Positions 1 to 10,725 of a stretch of DNA of 64,000 nt are shown one piece after another. Under the pieces are notes generated by a model. That model did not search any database. It saw nothing but the letters and a program-made list of their open reading frames with translations, and was not told the origin of the DNA. The stretch's first letter is position 1; each line of letters begins with the position of its first letter. Where the stretch lies: the NCBI GenBank assembly GCA_029448655.1, contig JACCLO010000013.1, positions 558,001-622,000 on the forward strand, given 5' to 3'. This DNA comes from Wolfiporia cocos. Taxonomy: Eukaryota > Basidiomycota > Agaricomycetes > Polyporales > Phaeolaceae. The translations under genes were made by a program, and so were the position numbers.

Positions 1-928
1 TAGGTTCAGGTTCAGTCCAGGTCCGGTTCAGGGTAGGATGTCAAGGTTCGGTTCTCGGTTCAGGGGGGCCATGGATACCCTTGAACCAGGTTCGAACCGG
101 ACTGAACCTTGAACCACTTAGCATTGATATATTCCTTGTAGCTACTTGTGGATAAGCATTAATTACAATCATGGTCTTGCCATCCTTGCTATAGTATTGT
201 TGTAGTAAGTTATGGATAACTGGCTTCACCATGACAAGCATCAGTGCTCATATACTCCAGTCTCCCACTATGGCAAGAGTTCAACCCCATGTTGGAATTA
301 CTGTGCTTTCTGTGACATGAGGCTGCATTCACTGCTGTTAGATGAAGTCAAAAATGTAGATTTAATGTTTCACTTTGTATTCATGATCCTACTGTAGGTT
401 ATATACAGAGCTGTCTAATAAGGTTTGTTATTGAGCTTTGCCTGAGGCTAATTCACATTTGTTCTGCTCATGGAATCTGATTACTGAACTGAACTGCTCA
501 AAATAGCTGCCTTGAGTGATTATTGTGCATCAACAAGTTATTTTTTACCACTCTGAAGAAGACTAAGAGCCACTTCAGAATGCAGCAGCCCAATAGACAC
601 CAAATGGATGCTTGAGGCCCTGCAAAACTTGAAGTGTGGTTATTCTAGTGTTTCCAATATTGCTGGGGATGAGGTAGACAATATAGGGCAATTGGAATAC
701 ACAGAAAGGTACCCAGAGTTGGTGTCCAAAATATTATGTTTACACACTATGAAAGCAAGTGACTTAGTGGTCCGAACCTAGTTCGAACCTTGAACCGAAC
801 CTGCTGAACTGGTTCCACAGGTTCAGTCCAGGTTCAGGTTCAGGTTCAGGCTCCCTGCAGTCGGTTCGGTTCTGGGTTCAGCCCCAGACCCCCCTGAACC
901 TGAACTGAACTGAACTTCGGCAACACTA
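1..928. mobile_element. hAT-like non-autonomous element, left end cut by the window
   Basis: The right end, 770-928, is an array of short words built from GGTTCAG/CTGAACC and closes with CGGCAACACTA, the reverse complement of TAGTGTTGCCG, a hAT-type terminus. The left visible part, 1-118, carries the same words in inverted orientation. Between them is about 650 bp of AT-rich sequence without a convincing reading frame. The design matches three complete hAT-like elements later in the window that have 8-bp target duplications. It sits inside the left terminal repeat of the tRNA-bearing element that follows. No transposase is present, so it would need one in trans. Confidence 0.75.
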
Positions 929-985
929 GTTTGCACGCAGATTAATCTGCTAACTGCGGCAGATTAATCTACTGTGACAATAAAA

Positions 986-1075
986 TGGCACATCCCAGAT
1001 TCGAACCAAGGACCTCAGCGCAGATGAGAATAACAACGTCGCAGCGTAATTAGCCGACTGAGCCATTGTGGCAAC
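986..1075 (-). other. tRNA-like sequence (left arm, copy 1)
   Basis: Read on the minus strand it has a box A-like TGGCTCAGTCGG, a box B-like GGTTCGAATCT and a 3' end reading TGCCA. The first and last seven bases pair at five of seven positions. At about 87 nt it is longer than a standard tRNA and I could not fold a convincing anticodon arm, so I call it a tRNA-derived relic or Pol III promoter, not a working tRNA. Confidence 0.55.
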
Positions 1076-1363
1076 AGGTACCATTGACCAATTAAAATAT
1101 ATATAACACAAATTTTACACACAATTTTTGCAAATCATCAAGGCAACTAACTGCTCCAACAAGCATACAGAAATCAATGATAGTGGTAGCTTGATTTACC
1201 ATGCTTGACCTGGAGCAACTCACCATGGGAAAGCTGAATACACTGGAATCACAGGTCTTTAGAGGCAGATTCATTTGTATTTGTGTTATGGAAGATGTTA
1301 AACTGCAAAAATGAAGTTTACAAAATACTCTATATATTGCTTAAAATGGGGCAGACACTAATT

Positions 1364-1450
1364 GCACTGTAGCTCAGTTGGCTAATGTATGATGTGATGC
1401 TGTTATTTTCATCTGTGCTAAGGTCCTTGGTTCGACCCCGGGATGTACCA
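1364..1450 (+). other. tRNA-like sequence (right arm, copy 1)
   Basis: It contains TAGCTCAGTTGG (box A) and GGTTCGACCCC (box B) and ends ATGTACCA, on the strand opposite to the left arm. The acceptor stem does not pair well, so it looks like a degenerated tRNA-derived segment. Confidence 0.5.
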
Positions 1451-1689
1451 TTTTATTGTCACAGTAGATTAATCTGCCGCAGCTAGCAGATTGATCTGCG
1501 TGCAAACCTAGCTCGCAACTGCGATTTCTTAAGCGAAGGGCAGTTGGCAGATTAAGATAATTGACTGAAGTCCCTCAGGACTAATGAACCCACCAGGAGC
1601 ACTTATGTGCACCCCTGCGAACGAATCTGCCAATGTCATAGCACGACCTTTTCACGAGCGAAAAGTTGTGAATGATCTGTGCAGCCAAG

Positions 1690-1849
1690 AATCTGCGCTA
1701 TCCAGGCCCTCCTCGCACAGACATTCAGGCTTCAAGGACAAGCCCGTCGAGACCGTCGCGCTATTAACAAAGACGCAACGATATCACAGCTGCTGTCAAC
1801 TCTTGGCGAGAGGCCGGACATCAGTACTTACATTCCTGACGAAGCATAG
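1690..1849 (+). pseudogene. C-terminal coding remnant, unrecognised family
   Basis: In the frame ending at TAG 1847-1849 the DNA encodes a hydrophilic tail of about 52 residues that includes ARRDRRAINKDATISQLL and ends TYIPDEA. A diverged copy of the same tail lies at about 31540-31665, where a stop interrupts it. Both copies lie beyond the 3' side of a FunK1 gene, so they duplicated with it. The upstream part is absent or was displaced by the transposon ending at 1576. I do not recognise the parent protein. Confidence 0.4.
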
Positions 1850-2268
1850 ACTGTGAATCCCCCGCTGGCTGTAACGATTCTATTTGGTTTCTCTCACGGA
1901 GATTAGGATGTACACTGATGAGGCTGTAGGTATGGGTGGATTCACGCTTGACATTGATTGCTTGTTTGCGCAGGCCCGTTCGGCATGTAAATCAAGAACA
2001 GTGGTCATATATCGAAGCAGATAACATACACAGAATAGCTGCAGTTATAACGTATAGCGATTGGGCCGGTGTGAGAGCAGTGGGGATGAACGATCTATAG
2101 AGACAGACACAGGCAGTGAGATGATAAGTTAGTGTATCGAGAAGTCCATCATCTACCCGTAGCTACATAGCCAACAATACCAGTCCGTGAATGTCATTCC
2201 AACTTGACGCAACTCTAGCCTCGCGCCTCCAACAGATCCAACGCCGAACGCTGTAGTGAACGGCACGA
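1850..2268. other. 3' flank of FunK1 gene A, no gene
   Basis: No coding frame stands out. The stretch 1913-2268 aligns by eye with 44830-45218, the 3' flank of FunK1 copy B, so the duplicated unit extends beyond the coding region. Confidence 0.6.
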
Positions 2269-4921
2269 TTAATTCTGTCGTGCCCGCTTCGCGCTGCGCT
2301 CGTACTGCTTCCGAGGAGGCAGGAGGTCGCTCCAATTCCGCTTCCGGCGCTTCGTGCTCGTTGTTCCTGAGGCAGAGGGCCCTGCGGCAGTGCCGGATGG
2401 TCCTGCAATCGTCGACAGATTGGGAAAGGGGGGGAGGTATTCCATGTCACTCGCCCAAGAGTGCGAGTGCTGCTTCTTTGGAAATCCTTCCTCGGCGGCG
2501 CGCCTGAGCTCGCGAGAAATGTCCATCATACCGGGGTCGTAGTGCTCTGGGTCGAGAATCGGCGGCGGGCCACCCTGTCCACTCCTCCGCACACTGCCCT
2601 TCTGCTGAAGACTGGCCTTGAGGTTCAGCGTACCAACGGCAGGCTTTTTCGAGCCTTGACGCATCGTAGGTGGGAGAAATGGAATCGCCTCGTCGTTCTC
2701 CGGCCAGCCGTCCATTTCCAAAGCCTCGTTGAACACGCCCAGTACCGACTCATAGGTCAGCGGTCCTCGCGCAGCCCCCTCTGTTCTGATGCCTCTAAAA
2801 TTGGCATCAAAAACGAGCCATCGGAGTTTGTCCAAGAGCCAGCTTAAAGGTCTATTGCCCTCTACCGACAGCGAGTCCGACAACAAAGAGCTGACTTTCG
2901 AGTTTCGCGCAGCTGCCTCCGTAATGGCATTGAATAGCACACTGCATGCCCAATCCTTGTGTTTGTCTGAGTGCTTCGTATGACGGAGCACGACCCAGAT
3001 CAAAAGCCAGTAGAACGACTCAAGATCGTGGCACACTTGGTGATCGATGGTTTCCTTCTCAGGGTCATCCTCGTCGCGAGGCATATCGAGCAGGGCGATG
3101 GCGAGGAATTCAAGCGTGCCCTGCAAGACTATCAAGAACACATAATAGAGGGCATGAAACGCAACTCACCGTCCTCTCCTTTAAATCTTTCTTGAGTTCG
3201 TCCGCCAGCTCGGAATCCTCTTCTGAAAGGGGACTGCCTCGGTTACCATCCGGGTCCTCGTACATAAGTGACTCTACTAGGCCGCTGTAGTCGAGGTCAT
3301 CTAGGAATCCCTTATACTTCTTGAGGAGATCGCGTATAATCATGACATTTCCGTCGCTCACGTCGCGGTGCAAGACGCCTGCCAGAAATGCTAGCTGGTG
3401 TCCTGTGTGAACGATGCAGTTAGAAAGTGTAGACGTTGACGAAGTCAATCAGCGCACCTTTGATTGCATCTCGGATCGCTTCAACGAGTTCTTTGGTAGA
3501 CGAGAACTTGGACAATGGAATTCCGACGGAATCGAGGACAATGCGCATGTGGCTCCGCTCTCCGGAGTCTCTGATATCCTCCCTCTCGTTCAATCGGCAA
3601 GCGGAAGACTGGGTGAGATGGAGAGTTGAATTCCCGTCAGCGTCACGAACGTCCCCTAGGTCCTGTCCAAACAGCATCTCCGGCAGCGCATAACGTTCGA
3701 GACCTCGCTCCTTGAGGAACTTCTTAATCCTGGCGTAGAAGACGGTCTCTCTGTGGCGAATGACTTGTCGCCACGCTTCCTTGACGATCACGCGCACGGG
3801 AACGTAGTCAGCAGCGACGGCTTGTGCAGCTTTGCGGGCATCTGTCGTCCAGCGAATAGTCGTGTCATCGCCGTCTGGTAGTCGGAAGACTTCGACAGCC
3901 TCGCGGACCATGGTCGCGCGGGAGAAAAGACGGGGATTTATCGAGCGCGGTCGAAGAAGCAGGAAGTACTTGTCAGAACCTGGCAGCATCACCACTCGGT
4001 TGCAAATGCGATCACAGTCGTCCAAACCAGGCACACCGATGCTGTCGACCTCCGCTGCACTGACGCGATACGAGTAATCGTCGTGACCGAGAATTGCGCC
4101 AGGCCGATCGGAGTCGGGGTGGGTGAGTCGATGCAGGAAGTTGAGAAGAATATGGGGGCACTTGACGTAGTCAAATAACGGTGATGCAATGGCAGAAGCA
4201 TGGTCGAAGCGAAAAATGCGAGCCTTTCGCCCGTAGATCCCGACAGTGTAGCTACAGAGGCTCCCATGCGCCGTGAGGAGCTTGCACGCGTTCTTGGCCA
4301 GCTGAACGCGTGCCTGATCAGCTTTCAAGCTATTCTTCGAGATAGGATCGCTGCTCAGATCCGATTTGACCTCAACAGCCAAGGCGATCTGGTCCCACGT
4401 CAGTTTCCCTGGGCGTGCCTCAGCACCAGGAAGAAGCGCGACGAGATCGGGCCGGGTAGACTCCATGCCGCTGATCCATTGAGGAAATGGGTGCTCTATG
4501 TCGGTACTGTTGGTATCCACGAGTTGCATTCTCTTGTCCGCAGGGAGCTTGGAGCATAGCGTGTTCAGCCCTTTGATCTTTGTTTGATGATGAGCGTTGT
4601 CCTGGAATCGAAACAGCTCCGGCTTACCAATGGCTTGTACAATGACTTTTCAGAGCGGACCTTCTTTCTGCCGCCAGGTAGCTTGAAGGCATCACGCACA
4701 TCATCCTCACGCCATGATGCAGCTCGTGACGTGGGTACATAATCCCTCAGAAAGTCATCGATTTCACCTGGGCTTTGGTTGATTTTACCATTGATCTCGC
4801 TCGACCATGCATCCAAGTTGTTGGGGTATGTGTTCAAGGATTGCTCGCGTAAGCTGATGCGCGTCAAGGACTTCCTAGAACCTGGAGTCGCTTCAGCACC
4901 ACTAGATTTATGAGTAGCCAT
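2269..4921 (-). CDS. FunK1-type fungal protein kinase, copy A (intact)
   Basis: Predicted exons (minus strand) are 4921-4628, 4577-3458, 3402-3170 and 3120-2269, with introns of 49-55 bp and consistent phases, giving 832 residues. I chose the ATG at 4921 because the exon aligns with the first exon of copy E. The N-terminal half is the long FunK1-specific region; the kinase core follows, with PVRVIVKEAW (candidate lysine strand), the catalytic loop LHRDVSDGNVMI in exon 3 and a DLDYS segment where DFG normally lies. The C-terminal tail is Ser/Pro/Gly rich and ends with the basic KQYERSAKRARQN motif shared by all copies here. FunK1 kinases (Pkinase_fungal) are expanded in mushroom-forming fungi; substrates are unknown. 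This is the only copy in the window without an inactivating change. Confidence 0.85.
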
Positions 4922-6149
4922 CTAGCGAGAGATTACACAGTGAGGAAGAGTCGCAGGTGGCGTCGTGGCCGTGGGGGCTCGCAAAGCGACTGCGAGGGTG
5001 GACCATCCTTTATGATAATCGAGACAGCTAGCCGGCGGTGTTTCAAAGGGTAGTGATCAGCGATTGTGATAAATCACGAGGCGGCCGCAAGAAATGCAGG
5101 AAAATCAGCGGCGGTCCAGTGGCCACGGTGAGATGTCTTACCTGATGGATGCGCGTGACGTAAAACTGGCAGATTCTAACGTCTGAGAGTACGCACTTGC
5201 GATGGGAGGAGGAGAGGATACGGTGAGGAGGTGCGCCACATTGGGCGCTTCGGATTGTCGCGGAGTAACGCGATCACATGCTCACATGCAATTCGCGCGC
5301 AGCCACGAAACGCGCAAACCGCGTGGCAGCACCGGACCGAGTCTCAAGCGCAGCTCGCATTCGTAGGCGAAAGCCGCACTGGCTGTTGTCCGTGGCATGT
5401 ATCAGGAACATAATTAGGCCTGGACAGCATTACAGTGTTCGTGGGTAACAACTTTATCCAATGGTCAGAAGTACTGGTGACTGTATACATGGATCCGCCG
5501 TGTTGATGGTAGTAGACGATCCCACTACGCCTCGCTCTGCTTAGTGCTTGCTGCGTACCACATTCGTCTTTGCAGCAAGAGGCACGCAATCTGGCAGTTT
5601 TTTTCCCCTCGGCACTGTGTTCCTGCTTTGTAGTTGGTAGCCTATCAAGTTGCACGACCATAGGTAAACCGCGCGTGTATACGATTAGTGGCTTATACGG
5701 ACGAAGAATACTGCTTGTCGTTGCTCAGTATTCAGTGCTCAGTGCGAGGCGCGCTATGAACACATCAGATACAGATCATGTCTGCTACGTAAAATCGTTC
5801 ACTCAACCCATAAGCAAGCATGAGCACAGGGTACCTGGGTATATGAGTTGTCTGACCTTGCAGCATCACAACGGGCACTCATGATCTGCCAGTCATACCA
5901 CTGTGATTGTTTCATGAGCCAAGAGTTGCTTCGCTTGGAGAGCTGTACTCGTGATTCGATGTAAATGACATTCCAACATAAATATAGTCGAAGGCTATAT
6001 TTACCCACAAGTTATGCAGTAGCCACGTGAGTGGGTAGTGGCGTTGGGCCGTACTGGTTTTACCAATATTACAACCTGGAGGATGACCTGTGAGGTTTTA
6101 TGTAAGAGCATTACAACCCGGAGGATGACCTGTGAGGTTTTATGACCAC
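4922..6149. promoter_or_regulatory. Upstream region of FunK1 A; duplicated bidirectional-promoter fragment
   Basis: 5030-5335 resembles the intergenic DNA between FunK1 B and E (47630-47880) and that beside C (33187-33370 and 33995-34090), including TAGCTAGCCGGC and GCGGAGTAACGC blocks. At B/E this DNA separates two divergent FunK1 genes, so A has probably lost its plus-strand partner. 5340-6060 shows no convincing gene. 6069-6152 is an imperfect tandem duplication with a 42-bp period, immediately before the target duplication of element 1. Confidence 0.5.
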
Positions 6150-6154
6150 ATGGG

Positions 6155-7253
6155 TGACACAAGCAACACTTCAAGCAACTACTCAGGGGAATATTACCCA
6201 TGTGGAAGTGTATTCCTGATCTGAGGCTACTCAAGGCGTATAAGGCCAAGACGAGTCTGGGGTGCTACCCTGCTCGTCGGCCAGTACATATGCTATTCTA
6301 CTGTTTGTACATTGTTTGGCAACTGTACAGTTATTACGTAAGTGTTACGGGTCGAATACCCGTTCGTATATTCGAGTCGCGAATATAGATCGTTCTTCTG
6401 CACATAGGCACGTCGCCGTATGCAAGGCAAATACTCGTTAGATGCCTTCAGGTCCTAGGTGAAGTCCCTAGGAGATCGTGTAATATCCAATACGCGTTAG
6501 AGGATATAATCTGTTCAAGTGCGAGTCGAAATAGAATATAAGACTCGCCTAAGTCCGAGAAGTCAGTTGGGCACTTCGAGGACTTAGTTGTTCGGTTGCT
6601 CGAGCGAGAAATACTGAGCGTAGTTTCCTACGTTTGAGAACGAGTATAAGACTTCTTGTTTGTACAACAAGGTCGAGCTGAAGAGCCTCGACAGTAAATA
6701 CATGAGTTTATATACTTCGTTATGTTTCAGGGGTCAAGCCTGTCCCAGATGTCACCAATACCTATCTACGCTATAGTACCAAACGTTTGATAAGTATGCA
6801 GTGATATGTCCGAGACGATAGATAGGAATGATGGCGGTTGAACGCCATCTATCAGCTAATAAACGATGAACATGAAACGGTGGCAGAGTTGGATCTGCCG
6901 AAGATGAAACGCACCCTGTAGACTAGTACAACTGGGGATGCGCCCAGTAGAGTCACGAGTAGCCAGGGGAGTTGGTTGTGCAACAAGTCCCTGTATCGTA
7001 TTCGCCCAATGGTGAGTTCTGTCGATATTCGAAAAATTCAAAATAACCATAACAGTAAGCTGATAGTCCATTAACTAAGGTAAACCCTATAATGGGTGTA
7101 GGTACATGGCACAGAGTGTCCGGGGGTCTAACAACACATGATAGGGTGTTCAGGGTCTTGGCACGTGACTGCATAGGCACGCGCTTAGATAAGATAAGGG
7201 TTTAGGCTCTAGTCACTAGTCGTTGGCTAGGCGAAAGAAATTGGCTTGTGACA
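6155..7253 (-). repeat. Element 1 3' LTR, interrupted by a solo LTR
   Basis: The segments 6155-6342 and 7060-7253 together match the 382-bp LTR at 31041-31422. They are separated by a solo LTR and one copy of its GTAAG duplication. Its TATA-like site reads CATATG where the other LTR reads TATATG. Confidence 0.9.
6343..7054 (-). repeat. Solo LTR of the element-2 family
   Basis: It is 712 bp, starts TGTTACGGG and ends CATAACA on the plus strand, and is flanked by GTAAG on both sides (6338-6342 and 7055-7059). Its reverse complement matches the 709-bp LTR of element 2 with scattered substitutions and small indels, so it is an older family member reduced to one LTR by recombination. Confidence 0.92.
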
Positions 7254-7270
7254 GTACCCCCTCTTCTAGC
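7254..7270 (-). other. Element 1 polypurine tract
   Basis: On the minus strand AGAAGAGGGGGTAC lies directly before the 3' LTR, where plus-strand DNA synthesis is primed in LTR retrotransposons. Confidence 0.7.
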
Positions 7271-10200
7271 TGCATGTCCCCACGCCCAGCAATTACTTTG
7301 TACATGTTTAGGTCCATATGACAGGGATGGTTGTGTTCGTGCTTTTGACAGATGTGTGGATGTGCCATCTGTATGGTATACTGTACGGGGTAGATCCAAC
7401 CCGGGTTGTTGGGTATGGTGGATTCTACACATTGTCCCACTTGTATTCCATATTGTATTACATGAGTTTGCGGGTTACAGAACCAGAAATTCCTGGTGAT
7501 GAGCTGCTTCGGGTAGATGTAGAAGGGTATCTTTGCGTCCTTCAGCAGTGTGGTGTCTACATCGTCATGGATGATGAACTCGTTTGGGTTCTGTCTGAGT
7601 TCCCAGGCAGCGGCTTTTCTGTCGAAGTCTTCCCACTCGGGGTCCCATACAGTGTGTCTGTTTTTCCACTGATGGCCCAGAGCGGTAGGTCTGTCCTTGA
7701 AGAACTTGGTGACTAAGTCCTGCCATGGATTCAATCCGTGTTTCCTTTCCCATGTCGTTGTCCCATCAGACCATTCGACTTCTAGCTTGACTCGCCCTCG
7801 GTCTTCTCTGGATGCGAGGATCCTGAGAGGCCTGCGAGCGTCATTGCTTTCCGTCCATTCGTTATGGTTCTGAGTGGGGAAAGCCGGAGTGTGATATGGT
7901 AGTAATAGGACCTCGTTAAATACCGGGTATATGCCACGCATATCTACGGGCAGGTCCAGTTCATATGCTCCATGTCCGACTTTCTTGGTGACCTTGTACG
8001 GGCCGTACCATTTTGAATCGAGTTTCTTTGTAGGGTTTCCCATGTTAATGTTCTGCCCATCAACCCAAACCAGATTGCCCTCGTTGTACGAGTGAGGGGT
8101 GGTTCATTTTTGGTCATAGTATTCTTTCATATGAAGTTTGGCTTTCTCGAGGTTTTTCGAAGCGGTTTGGCTGATTGTGTGCATGTGCTCAACCCAATCC
8201 TTGGCGGTTTCCACCCCCCCTTCCAGCTCTGGTGCCTCCACGCCTGTAAATGGATGGTATCCATGAGTAAGGTAGAAAGGGCTGTAGCCCATGCTACTAT
8301 GTACGTAACATTTGTAGGCAAAGCTAGCTAGCGGGAGTAAGTCCGGCCAGTTGGTATGTGTGTTGTTAATACATAATCGTAGGTACACCTCTAGTTCCTG
8401 GTTTATACGTTCCATCTGCCCATCTGTCTGTGGGTGGAACGCAGTACTAGGGTTTCCCTTGATGCCTAATCTACAGTATACATCTTTGATAAAGTCCGAT
8501 ACAAACTGTGGTCCTCTGTCGCTAAATACTTTCTTTGGTAGTCCATGCTGTGCATATACCTTATCTACGAATATGTTGGCCCAACCTTCAGTGGTAAGCT
8601 TGGTTGTGGTTGGGACCGCAATATAGTCCTTGGATTTCATGTCTACAACTACAATTATGGCGTCTCGACCCTTGGATGTGGGGAGTCCCGTGATCATGTC
8701 GACAGAAATGTTCTCCCAGTTGTGCGTGGGTGTCGGATTCGGATTTAGTAGTGCAGCTCTCTTCGAACGGTCTGGCTTGGCTTGCTGGCATTTGATACAC
8801 GCCTTGACGTACTGACAGATGTTGTTTCGCATTTTTGGCCACCAGTACGATCGGTGAATGGCAGTGTACGTGTTTTCCATGCCGGGGTGTCTTGCTGAGA
8901 CCGTGTCGTGGAATGAAGAAATGATTTTTCCGATTAATTCCTTGTCTCTCGGAATGATCAACTTCCCCCTCCTGTAGTGTAGGCCGTCCTCGGCCGTTTC
9001 CACTGACCCTTCCACTACCTCCTTATCATAGAGAGCGGCTTCCGCTTTGACCCTTTCTTTTACCTCCTTGTGGGTGATTCCGTGAGGTAGGGTATAGAAT
9101 GAGGATCGCAGCCTTTCTGTGCTGTCTTTGGTGAAGAAGTGTTCCTTCAGGACGACCTGTCCCTCGAGGTGATTCTTGTTGTCATCATGGTCACCTCATC
9201 GGGATAGTCCGTCTGCCCTTCCATTGGTCTTCCCGGGGATGTGCACGAGTTGTAGGTCATACTCGGCGAGTTCTGTCATCTACTGGGCTTGTTGCGGATT
9301 AATTTTCTGCGGGGTTTTAAAATACTCTAGGTTCTTGTGGTCCGTTAGTACTTCTACAGGGTGTTTTGCACCCATTACAAAATGACAACATTCGTCTAAG
9401 GCATGCATGATAGCTAAGAGTTCGCGATCGTAGATCTCATAGTTCCGTTCTGCCGGTAGTAGCGTTTTTGAGTGATACGCTATGGGCTTCCATATGCCGT
9501 CCTGATTCTGCATGAGGCAGGCTCCAGTTGCGAAGTCTGAGGAGTCTGCCTCGATGTGGAATGGGTCGTCATCATTGGGTATCCCTAGTACAGGTGCTGT
9601 GACGAAGATGTTTTTTAACTTGTCGAAGCATTCCTGTTCTGTTATGCCCCATTGCCATTCTCCATCTTTGCTTAGATTGATAAGGGGGCGTGCTACCGTT
9701 GAGAACTTCGGGATGAATCTCCAGTAGAAGTTCGCAAATCCGATGAAGGACTGCACTTCTTTCTTGTTCCGAGGTGCTGGCCATTCGGCTACTGCAGCGA
9801 CCTTCATGGGATCCATATGGATTTCCCCGTGAGAGATTATGTGTCCCAGGTATTCTACTTCGGACTTCTCTCTGTGTTCTTTCTGGTTATCTGTGAAAAT
9901 AAGAATGTCATCTAAGTATACAATGACCTTCCCCGTAAGGACTAGGTCTCTAAATATGTTGTTCATCAAGGTCTGGAACGTGCCTGGTGCATTGCACATT
10001 CTGAAGAACATCACTAATGGCTCGTAGAGCCCTCTATTAGTGATGAAGGCGGCTTTTTCCTCGTCGCCTTCCTTGATTCGGACGTTGGTGTATCCCCAAC
10101 GAATGTCCAGTTTAGAAAAGTACTTAGCCCGTTTGAACTTGTTGAGCAACTCCGTGATGAGCGGGAGTGGGCACTTGTCCTTTTTGGTCATCTGGTTCAA

Positions 10201-10725
10201 CTTTTGATAGTCCTGGATAGGGCGTAGTTTCCCATCCTTCTTTTTGACAAAGAAGAAGGGTACCCCCCATGGCGACTTCGATGGGCAGATGCGGCCCATG
10301 CGCAGTTGTTCTTCTAGAAAATCGTCCAATGCTTCTTGTTCTCTAGGTGAAAGGGCGTAGATCTTGCCCGCATATGGTTCTGAATTGGGGAGGAGTTCGA
10401 TGGCGTGATCCCACGGTCGCCATTCTGGGAGTGTGTCGAATTCCTTTTCCTTGAACACGACTTTGAATTCGTGCAAGTACTCGGGTACGACTTCCTCGAA
10501 CGTCTTGGCTTCTGTGGTCTTGCCCATCGTGATGGCTTTTTCTGTTGCCTTTGTGGCGTGGACACGTTCCACGATGTCCGCTCTACACTTGTCCCTGTTT
10601 CGGATCCATGTGTCAGCGAAAATATAGTAAATGTGATCACCATCCTTGATCTGCTCGTGCTCACAGTCACAAGAGAATGTGATCCTTCACTTCTTCCAGT
10701 TGATGGAAGGATTATGGTCTTTGAG
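7254..10725 (-). pseudogene. Element 1 pol: RT, RNase H, integrase, C-terminal chromodomain-like region
   Basis: The RT/RNase H part is 10572-9280, with YLDD intact (VIVYLDDILIF), the RNase H start IEADSSDFATG and a TDHKNLEY segment. About 20 residues are missing between the YLDD region and EKSEVEYLG, an in-frame deletion. At 9280 a Trp codon has become TAG. The integrase is 9015-8104 with the HHCC finger (HPGMENTY...CIKCQQ) and the acidic core (SVDM, FSDRGPQF, HPQTDGQMERIN). From 8043 follow a GPY/F-like stretch and a poorly conserved chromodomain-like region. The stop at 8103-8101 and others show it is dead. Confidence 0.85.

Larger units (their letters stand above)
929..1576. mobile_element. 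tRNA-bearing long-TIR element, copy 1 (left TIR interrupted)
   Basis: This is the partner of the complete copy at 41353-42069. The right terminal repeat, about 1450-1576, ends ...GAAGTCCCTC; the left repeat begins in mid-repeat at 929 because the hAT-like element landed in it. Just inside each repeat is a tRNA-like segment, pointing outward from the centre. The core, about 1080-1360, is AT-rich and non-coding; its 60-aa frame recurs in copy 2 only because the DNA is similar. Confidence 0.75.

Noticed and set aside
5960..5996. 21-bp inverted match (ATAGCCTTCGACTATATTTAT) on both sides of element 1, near 5975-5996 and 31465-31485
   Set aside because: It is short and not accompanied by further inverted similarity; it could be chance or an unrelated small repeat.
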